A stretch of DNA of 64,000 nt from Marinomonas fungiae. Lineage in GTDB: Bacteria; Pseudomonadota; Gammaproteobacteria; Pseudomonadales; Marinomonadaceae. Position 1 is the first letter of the stretch. Each line of letters begins with the position of its first letter. The stretch is from positions 43,886 to 107,885 of the forward strand of contig NZ_LIQF01000012.1 in the NCBI RefSeq assembly GCF_001418205.1, given 5' to 3'. Shown here in pieces: positions 1 through 7,495 of the stretch. The translations under genes and the position numbers were made by a program. The notes beneath the pieces were generated by a model that saw only the letters and a program-made list of their open reading frames with translations, searched no databases and was not told where the DNA came from.

Positions 1-35
1 TTTCTGCTTTCTGCTTTCTGCTTTCTGCTTTCTGC
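1..35. repeat. Five tandem copies of heptamer TTTCTGC
   Basis: Five perfect head-to-tail copies of TTTCTGC start at the first base, so the array may extend beyond the window. Degenerate units (TATTCGC, TATTTGG) follow. No reading frame uses it convincingly. The 228 bases before the first tRNA hold only this array and a second heptamer array at 104-124. Confidence 0.9.
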
Positions 36-103
36 TATTCGCTATTTGGTGTGTTGAAATGGTGTGCTTGAAGCGTTCTAAGAAGGGTGCTGTGCTGACC
101 CTG

Positions 104-124
104 GCTTACGGCTTACGGCTTACG
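104..124. repeat. Three tandem copies of heptamer GCTTACG
   Basis: Three perfect copies of GCTTACG lie about 70 bases after the TTTCTGC array. The unit length is the same (7) but the sequence is unrelated. The region lies downstream of the tRNA-Tyr genes, which read leftward. Confidence 0.85.
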
Positions 125-228
125 GGGAAGGCTTGGTTAGAGGTGGGGTGTTGATAGCGGTTGTTTGCTTGGAAAGATTGTTGAGGAATTTTGAGATGTT
201 AATTTCAGGTTAGAAATTAAGAGAGAAA

Positions 229-312
<84 letters not shown>

Positions 313-327
313 ACAGCAGCGATACGT

Positions 328-356
328 ATGCTACGGATTGTTGTTGTTCTTGTAAA
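328..356 (-). promoter_or_regulatory. Predicted sigma-70 promoter of tRNA-Tyr copy 1
   Basis: On the minus strand, -35 TTTACA (351-356) and -10 TAGCAT (328-333) are separated by 17 bases and sit just before the tRNA. The same arrangement precedes copy 2, so the promoter appears to have been duplicated with the gene. Confidence 0.6.
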
Positions 357-522
357 GGCTTTTGCGGCAGTTTGGTGAAAAAAATTATAGGTATATCGTT
401 GATTTTAAAAGAGAAGATGATTAGAAGATGTGCAGGTGTTGCTATGTGTATCTGTAATAAGATAAAGGCTTTTGTAAGGTGGTAGAAGTAAGGGTATAGC
501 GAGAAATGAGGAAAAGATAAGA

Positions 523-606
<84 letters not shown>

Positions 607-612
607 ACAGCA

Positions 613-640
613 GCGAGGCGTATATTACTGATCGCCTCGC
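613..640. repeat. Perfect 8-bp inverted repeat around the tRNA promoter -10 box
   Basis: GCGAGGCG (613-620) and CGCCTCGC (633-640) are perfect inverted arms separated by 12 bases. The spacer contains the -10 hexamer of the minus-strand tRNA promoter. The other tRNA copy lacks these arms. Confidence 0.75.
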
Positions 641-650
641 GCCTTGTAAA
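622..650 (-). promoter_or_regulatory. Predicted sigma-70 promoter of tRNA-Tyr copy 2
   Basis: The minus strand has -35 TTTACA (645-650), a 17-base spacer and -10 TAATAT (622-627). A GC-rich discriminator follows, as is typical of stringently controlled stable-RNA promoters. Confidence 0.7.
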
Positions 651-659
651 GCACTTTTT

Positions 660-1655
660 CTATTTTTTACCTAGAAGTTGTGCCAGTTTAGCTTGCATGC
701 GCTCTTCAGCCGTTAGGTTATCAAACTGAGGATCCTGCTTAGGCTGGGCTTTATCCTTGTTAGTTGGACGTGGCTGGCCTTTTGCTTTGTTTGGCTGCGG
801 TTTATTGTGTCCTTGTGGGCGTTTGCCTTTGTTGCTTTTAGGCATAGGCTTTTTGTCTTCCACAGGTTTTTTCGCGTTTGGCAGGGCTGGCTCATTGCTG
901 ACGGCATTACCTTCTAGGTCAATGCGTGGCTGACCTGAAAGTAAGCATTTCTTGTAGCGATCAGAGCGCGTGTAAGCGGCCATGGCGCGCTTTTGCTTGC
1001 TGGCGTTAAACTCTTCGTCCAACGTCATGTCTTTGTCGATACCAACCTTCAAAGGGCGTGGATTATTCCAATCAAATGCCTTTGGATAGCGCTCTTCTAG
1101 TAGCTTGATTAGACGACGGTTGTTCTTTTGGTTTTTCTGACGACGTTTCTCCTCGGCACTGAGTGCTGCTGTTTCAGGAGCGTCGCTTTGTGTCGTTGCT
1201 TGGGTTTGCTCAACTTCAGTCGCAGCAGTCTCTTGGATGTCAGCGCTGATCGCTGTTTGTTGTTCAGTAGTCATAGGAGAGTCTTTAGTTTCTTTAAGGT
1301 CTTCAGTTGGTTGATCTTCAAAAGCATTGTGAAGAAGGTCAAGGTTAAAATGGTTTTGGATCTCACTCGCAGTAGTGGTCTCTGATTGCGTCGGCTCTAG
1401 TTGCTCGTTGAAATCTGTTTGAGTGGTTGCAGAAGTCAGTAAATCCAAGCTGTCTTCGATGTACAGCTGCAGCTGCTCTTCGGTTGAGCGTTTGTGGCTC
1501 ATGGTTGAGAGTAAGTCCAATGATACGTCACTGGGCTTGCTGTTGGGAGTAAGACTTGAGTCTGCTTTCAAACGAGCGATTTCTTGTTGTGCTTGCTGAA
1601 GCTGCACAACTAGGTCATCGATTCGATTTTCAAGGGCTTTGATTAAGCGGTCCAT
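660..1655 (-). CDS. ProQ/FinO-domain RNA-binding protein
   Basis: The 331-residue protein has three parts. Residues 1-30 form a short coiled coil. An acidic, Gln/Thr/Ser-rich linker follows to about residue 165. A ProQ/FinO domain spans roughly 165-250 (motifs LLEERYPKAF, AMAAYTRSDRYKKCL, RIDLEGNAV), and a very basic Lys/Pro/Asn-rich tail runs to the end. FinO/ProQ proteins bind structured RNAs and act as RNA chaperones for sRNAs and mRNA 3' ends. E. coli ProQ carries the domain at its N-terminus, so this layout differs. The start codon lies 3 bases after the stop of the 57-residue gene upstream, suggesting it ends an operon with flgP and flgT. Confidence 0.88.
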   Translation of the reverse strand: MDRLIKALENRIDDLVVQLQQAQQEIARLKADSSLTPNSKPSDVSLDLLSTMSHKRSTEEQLQLYIEDSLDLLTSATTQTDFNEQLEPTQSETTTASEIQNHFNLDLLHNAFEDQPTEDLKETKDSPMTTEQQTAISADIQETAATEVEQTQATTQSDAPETAALSAEEKRRQKNQKNNRRLIKLLEERYPKAFDWNNPRPLKVGIDKDMTLDEEFNASKQKRAMAAYTRSDRYKKCLLSGQPRIDLEGNAVSNEPALPNAKKPVEDKKPMPKSNKGKRPQGHNKPQPNKAKGQPRPTNKDKAQPKQDPQFDNLTAEERMQAKLAQLLGKK

Positions 1656-1658
1656 AGG

Positions 1659-1832
1659 TTAGTTTCCTGCGTCAGCCAGCCATAAGGGAACTCGAGGTGC
1701 TCCCGCACGGCCAACCATTTCATTGAGCTGCTTAGAGGTCGGGAGCACGATGTCTGCGGGAGCCTGACTTTCTACCCAGAGATACATGTTAATCAAAACG
1801 ATGCTAACGATTAAAAATGCAAACAGCTTCAT
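1659..1832 (-). CDS. Small single-pass membrane or exported protein, 57 aa
   Basis: An ATG-started frame of 57 codons fills the gap between the outer-membrane protein gene and the ProQ-type gene. The product begins MKLFAFLIVSIVLINMYLWV, a hydrophobic segment without a clear signal-peptidase site, followed by about 35 polar residues with LPTSKQLNEMVGRAG. The ATG lies 5 bases after the upstream stop and the stop lies 3 bases before the next ATG, so it fits the operon tightly. The ribosome-binding site is weak. I do not recognise a family. A membrane-anchored small protein is the best reading. Confidence 0.6.
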   Translation of the reverse strand: MKLFAFLIVSIVLINMYLWVESQAPADIVLPTSKQLNEMVGRAGAPRVPLWLADAGN

Positions 1833-1837
1833 AGCGT

Positions 1838-2305
1838 TTAGAAGGTTAGGCCCGCACCAATGGTTGCGTGTTTGTCATAGGCAGTATCACTGCTACCATA
1901 GACTTTCATGAAAAGGTCTAGGCGAGTGTTATCGCTAATACCGATACGTAAGCCAATTTCTGGATAATATGCAACATTGTCTAACACGTTGGCACCTAAG
2001 CCAATATAAGTCCAGACAGGAGCGATGCCGTTAACGTAGAAAAGTGGTTCAGGCGTGTAAAAGCGACCGCCTAACTGAGCGGCCGTTTCAAAGCTATCGC
2101 GTAAAATGAAAGTGAAGCCACCGTAAACAGACAGGCTGCGTGGGTAAGAATACTCCATCAATGCATTGATCATACTAGCGGTGTTGCTAGTTGCTGTAGA
2201 TGGAGTGCTGTATACGTATTCGTAGCTAATAAGTGGAGAAAATTGTCCAGCGGCAAATGCGCTGGTGGCCCCTGCAAGCAGTGCCGCTGTAACAAATTTT
2301 TTCAT
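1838..2305 (-). CDS. Small outer-membrane beta-barrel-like protein
   Basis: The 155-residue product has a clear Sec signal peptide (MKKFVTAALLAGATSAFAAG, cleavage after AFA). Alternating hydrophobic and polar stretches rich in Tyr, Gly and Phe follow, with a C-terminal aromatic residue (GAGLTF) typical of barrels inserted by Bam. I see no domain that names a substrate. It begins 4 bases after the coiled-coil gene and lies in the flgP-flgT-ProQ gene run, so co-expression with flagellar outer-membrane parts is likely. The function is unknown. Confidence 0.7.
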   Translation of the reverse strand: MKKFVTAALLAGATSAFAAGQFSPLISYEYVYSTPSTATSNTASMINALMEYSYPRSLSVYGGFTFILRDSFETAAQLGGRFYTPEPLFYVNGIAPVWTYIGLGANVLDNVAYYPEIGLRIGISDNTRLDLFMKVYGSSDTAYDKHATIGAGLTF

Positions 2306-2309
2306 GCGC

Positions 2310-2531
2310 TTAATCCAGCTGGTTAAGTTTACTTAGCATTTGATTCAAGCTGTTTTCCCAGTTAGTGGTTTGTTCAGCTTGTTGTGTTAGTTTGGCTTGA
2401 GCTTCATCACGCTCTTCAGATAGCTCGTAGTTTTGCATTTCTAGTTCAGAGATACGCTGGCGCAGTGTAGAGATTTCTTCAACTGCAGCATTAATGCGTT
2501 GTTCTAGATGATGTAGTAATTCGTTATTCAT
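2310..2531 (-). CDS. Small coiled-coil protein, 73 aa (ZapB-like shape)
   Basis: Almost the whole protein is one heptad-repeat coiled coil (LEQRINAAVEEISTLRQRIS and onward), with no membrane segment. Length and composition resemble ZapB/DUF904-type division proteins or other small coiled coils, but I cannot assign it to a family. It sits between flgT and the small outer-membrane protein gene on the same strand, 47 bases after the flgT stop. Confidence 0.65.
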   Translation of the reverse strand: MNNELLHHLEQRINAAVEEISTLRQRISELEMQNYELSEERDEAQAKLTQQAEQTTNWENSLNQMLSKLNQLD

Positions 2532-2578
2532 GGTACTTCTGATCCTGATAATTTAAGTTGTGCGCTGATTTTATGGAT

Positions 2579-3769
2579 TTACCAAGCGATCACAACATCT
2601 TGTTGTTGTACGTTTAGAATTCTTGCTTCCACCGCCAATTCACCGATTGCAAAATTAGGCTGCACTTGCGTAATAGTAACATTGATGTTGGCATTATTAA
2701 GCTGTGTTTGCGCATTCTGTAATTGGTCAAATATCTCATAGCGACGGAAAACTTGAAACTGGTCGCCTTTTTTAAGGCCGGCTAACGCGCCAGCATTTAG
2801 ATAGATGCGGTTGCCTTCGGTGCGAAAAATATTCGCCACAAAAGGCTGGCAGTTTAAGTCGTCACTGGTGTCCAGCGACATGGACTTTAACGTTTGTGCG
2901 ACAACTTTGCCGTACTGCAGAGCCCAAAACTGCGCTGAACCAAAACCTACCTTGTTATTGTCTTTGGTGTTCCATTTGCCAATCTCATCGTAACGATGTT
3001 GAAAGATTAACGCACCACTAAATCCATCATAAATATATAAATCTAAGACAAATTTACGTTGATCGTCCTCTTTGTTTGCCCAGCTGAGCAGGGAATTGAG
3101 AGGCGTCTTCTGGTTTGGGTGCTTCGGATACACTTCACCGATATCACGAACAACACCGCTGACGACGTATTGTACACCAAGCTCTTCACCAATGCGGGCA
3201 ACATCGGTCAGAGAGCCGTCATTATTTGCCGAGGTCGGAGCATTAATTAAATCTGGGTAAACACTTAGGTGGGTGGCTGCTAAGGCTCGCAAGTAGCCTT
3301 GCTGATTCATGGCGTCAACTAGGCTTTTGGGCAGCTCTCGGCCAATATTATGTAATGCGCCCAAGGTTGCCTGCTGTGGTGTTTGTAAGGCGAAGCCTGT
3401 GACGCCCACTGACTTGCGATAATTATTGGTCGTACCATTGTCACACATACCTTCGGTTTCAATATCGGCTTCAATAGTCAAACTTAAAATGTCATCAATA
3501 ATCTGCTCAGAGAGAATTCTGACGTCACTGGCTTGACCAGCCGATTGCACTCGGGTGTTGGACGTCAGAGCGCCATTGCTGAGGTTATCACTGGAGCGAA
3601 CTGAGGCGCTCGCTTGTAAGCTGGCTTGTTTAATGGCCTGTTGTGTCGCGCGATATCTAGCATCATTAATATCTTGATTATAGATAACGGCCTGGCCATC
3701 AGCGCGCATGACCTGAGCGTGCATGCTCAACGACATCAATATTAGTAAGGGCGTAATCAGCGCTTTCAT
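2579..3769 (-). CDS. flgT: Flagellar H-ring assembly protein FlgT
   Basis: The 396-residue periplasmic protein has a signal peptide ending near MSLSMHA. An N-terminal domain contains DARYRATQQAIKQAS. A middle domain (GVTGFALQTPQQATLG, VSGVVRDIG) and a C-terminal SH3-like segment (GLKKGDQFQVFRR) follow. This is the FlgT layout known from Vibrio, where FlgT forms the H ring around the basal body with FlgO and FlgP and helps retain MotX/MotY. flgP ends 2 bases upstream, which supports the call. Confidence 0.88.
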   Translation of the reverse strand: MKALITPLLILMSLSMHAQVMRADGQAVIYNQDINDARYRATQQAIKQASLQASASVRSSDNLSNGALTSNTRVQSAGQASDVRILSEQIIDDILSLTIEADIETEGMCDNGTTNNYRKSVGVTGFALQTPQQATLGALHNIGRELPKSLVDAMNQQGYLRALAATHLSVYPDLINAPTSANNDGSLTDVARIGEELGVQYVVSGVVRDIGEVYPKHPNQKTPLNSLLSWANKEDDQRKFVLDLYIYDGFSGALIFQHRYDEIGKWNTKDNNKVGFGSAQFWALQYGKVVAQTLKSMSLDTSDDLNCQPFVANIFRTEGNRIYLNAGALAGLKKGDQFQVFRRYEIFDQLQNAQTQLNNANINVTITQVQPNFAIGELAVEARILNVQQQDVVIAW

Positions 3770-3771
3770 TG

Positions 3772-4392
3772 CTACTGCACACTATAAAACGTTGACGGTT
3801 GTTTTTTAGGGACGGATGTCGTGTTGCTGGTGCGCTTTGTTAGCTGACAATTCGGATTAGAGCGAATTGCTTCCGGTGAGCTGGCGCACTGGCGAAAGTT
3901 TTCCTGCAGGGCAAGTTCTACTACAGTTTCAAATGTGCCGTCTTCCAGTTCCCTTTGGGAAATAACTTTTGCTCCAACAAGGTAAGCATTAACGTAGGCA
4001 CGAAGATCATCATGCTGGGCCATCATATTGCTCAAAGAACTAGAGCCATCCAAGCTGATACCGTAAACACGTTCAGATAAGTTGCGGTAGGCATCAAGTT
4101 TAGAACCACGTAGTGACATTAAGCGAGCTTGGGCTTTCGAAAACGATTTATTCGTTACTGGTGCGGAATAGCCTGTAGCGTTGATAATAATCGGTTCGCG
4201 AGGCTCAATGTCGACGATTTCAATGCTCTGGGCAGAAGGGTTGTAATTAGGGTTGCTGTTGGTCTGGCTGTTGATGCCATTCACGCAGGGGGAAGTGGAA
4301 TTACACACTGGTGAAGTAGGTTGTGTAACCACGCACCCGGATAACAGTGTCGAAAAACATGCTAAAGCAAGCAAGCGACCTTTAAGACTCAT
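3772..4392 (-). CDS. flgP: Flagellar assembly lipoprotein FlgP
   Basis: A 206-residue lipoprotein. The start chosen at 4392 (MSLKGRLLALACF) has GGAG 8 bases before it and yields a proper lipobox, LLSGC, near residue 20. A longer frame to 4500 would bury the signal peptide. The body has an LPP20-type domain (ARLMSLRGSKLDAYRNLSER, FETVVELAL). FlgP is an outer-membrane lipoprotein of the Vibrio-type flagellar H ring and of Campylobacter basal disks. flgT follows after 2 bases. flgO is not in the window. Confidence 0.85.
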   Translation of the reverse strand: MSLKGRLLALACFSTLLSGCVVTQPTSPVCNSTSPCVNGINSQTNSNPNYNPSAQSIEIVDIEPREPIIINATGYSAPVTNKSFSKAQARLMSLRGSKLDAYRNLSERVYGISLDGSSSLSNMMAQHDDLRAYVNAYLVGAKVISQRELEDGTFETVVELALQENFRQCASSPEAIRSNPNCQLTKRTSNTTSVPKKQPSTFYSVQ

Positions 4393-4646
4393 TGAAGCTT
4401 CTCCATTTCTGCACCCGCATTGGGCGTCCAATCTGGTATCAAATTTCTTGGACAGTATCGATACGATCTTTTCCCCTAGTGTACGGTGTTTACTACCCAA
4501 TCATGAAGTAAATTTGCTCAAAGTTAAGGGTTATTTGCGGAATTTTACGATTTTATGACCTGTCGAATGAAAGAGAGTCTGCCCTGTTGTCTGGTTAAAT
4601 ATTGATCGATGTCTATACTTACGAGGATATAGCGCGGAGGTGGTAT

Positions 4647-5633
4647 ATGATGAATGTTCTTGAACTTAGCTTGTTAAGTCAGGCTCATAACCTACCAGCT
4701 TCATTGGCAGAGCGTTTGCGTTTTGAAGTCGAGCAAACTCTAAAAGGGTTGTATGCTGATGAATCCTTGGTAGAGCGTATTGATGATCTCTTCTTACCTT
4801 TTGCAAGATGGGTTAGCGAGTACACCAAACCTAAACATACGCCTTTAATCTTAGGGTTAGGTGGCCCACAAGGGTGCGGTAAAACCACGTTTTGTTCAGT
4901 CGTCAGCCATATTCTAGCCAAGGGCTTTGATCTTAATGCCATAGAGGTTAGTCTGGATGATTTGTATTTGCAGCGTTCCGATCGTCTGCACTATGCCCAG
5001 AAAGTGCATCCGCTGTTTGCAACGCGAGGCGTACCTGGTACACATGATATCCCGCTGGCGTTGAATATTTTTGAGCGACTTAAGCACCTGCAAGCTGGCG
5101 AAGTGATGTATGTGCCTACTTTTGATAAGTCGCTAGATGATCGCAAGCCTGTGCATCGTTGGCAGGAAGTCGCAGGTCCAGTAGATGTTATTTTCTTTGA
5201 GGGGTGGTGTGTTGGTGCGCAGCCCATGTCCAAAGAGCACTTAATGGACCCAATTAATGCGCTTGAAAAAGACAAAGACCAAGACGGCAGCTGGCGTACG
5301 GCGGTGAATGAGCATCTTGAAAGTGATTACCGCAAGTTGTTTGATCTGATTGACGTGATAATGTGGATGCAGCCTCCTAGCTTTGATGTCGTATACGACT
5401 GGCGTAATAAGCAGGAGCGTGTATTAGAAGCGCATTTACATGATATTCATGGAGGGGTGTTAGATACCTTGGATATTAAGGTTATGTCACCGGAGGCCTT
5501 GAAGGGGTTTATGCAACATTATGAGCGTATCACGCGTCATATGATCTGCTCTATGTTACAGAATGCAGACGTGCAATTTGTCTTAGATGCAAAGCAGAAA
5601 GTGCTGGAGACAAAGTTGCCTATATCCCATTAA
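4647..5633 (+). CDS. D-glycerate 3-kinase-like P-loop kinase
   Basis: The 328-residue protein carries a P-loop GGPQGCGKTTF near residue 72, followed by EVSLDDLYL, GVPGTHD and FFEGWCVG. These match the plant GLYK / yeast Tda10 family, which phosphorylates D-glycerate to 3-phosphoglycerate in photorespiration-type salvage. I chose the ATG at 4647 because GGAGG lies 6 bases before it; the upstream TTG at 4602 has no such site. It is divergent from flgP and followed by a strong terminator, so it looks monocistronic. The substrate is inferred from the family. Confidence 0.78.
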   Translation: MMNVLELSLLSQAHNLPASLAERLRFEVEQTLKGLYADESLVERIDDLFLPFARWVSEYTKPKHTPLILGLGGPQGCGKTTFCSVVSHILAKGFDLNAIEVSLDDLYLQRSDRLHYAQKVHPLFATRGVPGTHDIPLALNIFERLKHLQAGEVMYVPTFDKSLDDRKPVHRWQEVAGPVDVIFFEGWCVGAQPMSKEHLMDPINALEKDKDQDGSWRTAVNEHLESDYRKLFDLIDVIMWMQPPSFDVVYDWRNKQERVLEAHLHDIHGGVLDTLDIKVMSPEALKGFMQHYERITRHMICSMLQNADVQFVLDAKQKVLETKLPISH

Positions 5634-5659
5634 GTGGCGCAGTAGGTTTGTAAAATATG

Positions 5660-5694
5660 ATAGGCTATCGCTTAAAACGATAGCCTATTTTTTT
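5660..5694 (+). terminator. Rho-independent terminator after the glycerate kinase gene
   Basis: A perfect 11-bp stem, ATAGGCTATCG / CGATAGCCTAT, with a 7-base loop and a run of six T. The Shine-Dalgarno sequence of the following esterase gene (GGAGAG, 5695-5700) abuts the T-run. Confidence 0.9.
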
Positions 5695-5704
5695 GGAGAG
5701 CTCT

Positions 5705-6370
5705 GTGTCTGAAATGCTTGAATACATTACCGTGGATACATCTGAAACCCCTACTCACGCCGTGATTTGGTTACATGGCTTGGGTGCTGATTGCCATGAT
5801 TTTGAAGGGTTGGTGCCGCAGCTAGGTTTAGCGCATAAGGCCGTGCGTTTTGTCTTTCCGAACGCGCCGATTCGCCCTGTTACGATTAATGGTGGCATGA
5901 AAATGCGTGCTTGGTACGACATTTTGGAAATGTCGTTGGATCGCAAAGTGGATATGGACAATATTCAAGAGTCGATGACACAGATTGAAGCGATTATTGA
6001 GGCTTTGGGTAAACAGGGAATTTCGAGCGATCGCATCGTCATGGCGGGGTTTTCCCAAGGGGGGGTGATTGCTTATCAAGTCGCCTTGTTAGGTAAATAC
6101 CCGTTAGCCGGTGTCATGGCGCTGTCTACTTACTTGGCTGATCCAGATGCGGTGCCGACGGCTCAAACTTCAGTGAACGGTAATGCACCGATTTTAATTC
6201 ATCATGGCTCATTTGATCCGGTAGTGGCGCCGGTTCTTGCTGGTCGAGCGCGTGCACGCTTGGATGAGTTGGGGTATCAGACGCAGTACCAAGTCTACGA
6301 CATGCCACATTCCGTTTGCCCGGAACAAGTGGGGGATATTGCTCACTGGTTATTAGAGCGATTGGGGTAG
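5705..6370 (+). CDS. Alpha/beta-hydrolase carboxylesterase (phospholipase/carboxylesterase family)
   Basis: About 221 residues. HLGADCHDF-like oxyanion region (WLHGLGADCHDFEGL), the nucleophile elbow GFSQGG, and a catalytic Asp/His pair in HHGSFDPVV and DMPHSVCPEQ show a serine esterase of the small carboxylesterase II / acyl-protein thioesterase family, acting on short-chain esters in the cytoplasm. I favour the GTG at 5705, since GGAG lies 6 bases before it. ATG at 5714 is the alternative. The SD is fused to the preceding terminator, leaving no promoter room between them. Confidence 0.88.
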   Translation: MSEMLEYITVDTSETPTHAVIWLHGLGADCHDFEGLVPQLGLAHKAVRFVFPNAPIRPVTINGGMKMRAWYDILEMSLDRKVDMDNIQESMTQIEAIIEALGKQGISSDRIVMAGFSQGGVIAYQVALLGKYPLAGVMALSTYLADPDAVPTAQTSVNGNAPILIHHGSFDPVVAPVLAGRARARLDELGYQTQYQVYDMPHSVCPEQVGDIAHWLLERLG

Positions 6371-6379
6371 GGATATTGT

Positions 6380-7195
6380 ATGGATGATGCATCGGTAAAT
6401 GAATGGCTGGGCTATGCCAAAAGCTGGGCTACTCATGCAGGGGCTATGATGCTAGAAGCGCGTGAAAAAACAAGCTTCTCAGAGCAATACAAATCTGGGC
6501 ATGAGCTAGTGACCTCCACAGATCTGGCGATTGATGACTACTTATGTGAGCAGATTAAGCAAACTTTCCCTGACCATTTGATCTTATCCGAAGAGTCTTC
6601 GCCGGATCTTGAGCTCGCGACACACAGCGATGTGCCTGTTTGGGTTATAGACCCGATAGATGGCACGATCAATTTTGCTCAAGGCTTGTTACATGTAGCG
6701 GTTTCAATCGCGGTGTATTACCAAGGTCAGCGCTGGGTTGGTGTAGTACATGCTCCTTTCCTAGGTGAAACGTATTCAGCGGTGAAAGGGCAGGGGGCTT
6801 GGTTGAACGGCACGGCATTGAAAGTCAGTGGGCGTTCTGAACTGCGCAATGCCATAGTGGCGACGGGTTTTCCGTATAACAAGGATACCTTGCCGGATTT
6901 AATAGAATTGCTAGGTCGTGTGCTTGAGCATAGCCAAGATATTCGACGCAATGGTTCTGCCGCGCTGGATTTGTGCGCCGTAGCTCGAGGTCAGATGGAT
7001 GCTTATTATGAATCTGTAAAGCCATGGGATATGGCGGCAGGTGCTTTGATTGCTACTGAGGCGGGTGCCAAAGTAGGCCATTTTTCTGAATCCAAGCAAT
7101 CTTGGCCGACGGCAATAAATGGTGATTATCTGATCGCGGCAACGCCTGATGTGTATCATCTCTTATTAGATGTTTTGCAAGTGAGTAAAAAATAA
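6380..7195 (+). CDS. Inositol monophosphatase family protein (SuhB-like)
   Basis: The 271-residue enzyme has the metal-binding motifs of the lithium-sensitive phosphatase family: EESS near residue 72, DPIDGTINFAQG near 93, and KPWDMAAGALIATEAG near 214. These enzymes remove phosphate from inositol 1-phosphate or related sugar phosphates. SuhB itself is shorter in motif spacing and also binds RNA polymerase, so I do not give the symbol. It lies 9 bases after the esterase gene and is probably co-transcribed. Confidence 0.9.
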   Translation: MDDASVNEWLGYAKSWATHAGAMMLEAREKTSFSEQYKSGHELVTSTDLAIDDYLCEQIKQTFPDHLILSEESSPDLELATHSDVPVWVIDPIDGTINFAQGLLHVAVSIAVYYQGQRWVGVVHAPFLGETYSAVKGQGAWLNGTALKVSGRSELRNAIVATGFPYNKDTLPDLIELLGRVLEHSQDIRRNGSAALDLCAVARGQMDAYYESVKPWDMAAGALIATEAGAKVGHFSESKQSWPTAINGDYLIAATPDVYHLLLDVLQVSKK

Positions 7196-7270
7196 ACTGA
7201 TCTGCGTCATGCGCTGAAGGCTGGCTGAGTTCTACTCTTGCATCACAAGACTATGAACTAGGAGGTGGTT

Positions 7271-7384
7271 ATGTTCTCGGATGGCGTTTTAATTGCAAGC
7301 ATTGTGGTGATTGGTTTGTGTTCTGTGTTTATGGTTTGGTTTGGCATCATTGCCTACCGCCATATTATGCAGGATAAAAAATGA
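7271..7384 (+). CDS. Tiny membrane protein, 37 aa (DUF3149-like)
   Basis: A 37-codon frame preceded by a strong AGGAGG site 5 bases before its ATG. The product is nearly all one transmembrane helix (LIASIVVIGLCSVFMVWFGI) with a short basic tail, AYRHIMQDKK. Length and layout resemble the DUF3149 small proteins of proteobacteria. The strong ribosome-binding site is the main reason to accept it. It occupies the otherwise geneless 7196-7495. Function unknown. Confidence 0.65.
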   Translation: MFSDGVLIASIVVIGLCSVFMVWFGIIAYRHIMQDKK

Positions 7385-7495
7385 AATTTTAGGGCATTGT
7401 GCTCTGTACGATGCCCTGAATCCCTTCTTTTGCTGATCGTTTCCTGAAGCCTGTGTAGAATAGATGTCTTACATTGATAATGTTTCAGGAGACTT

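Noticed and set aside
1-124. Heptamer arrays as a CRISPR
   Set aside because: Units are 7 bases and directly adjacent, with no unique spacers and no cas genes in the window.
4393-4646. Sigma-54 or sigma-28 promoter for flgP
   Set aside because: I looked for the -24/-12 and flagellar sigma motifs on the minus strand and found none that fit.
7388-7420. Hairpin AGGGCAT/ATGCCCT as a terminator after the 37-residue gene
   Set aside because: Long loop and no T-run directly after the stem.
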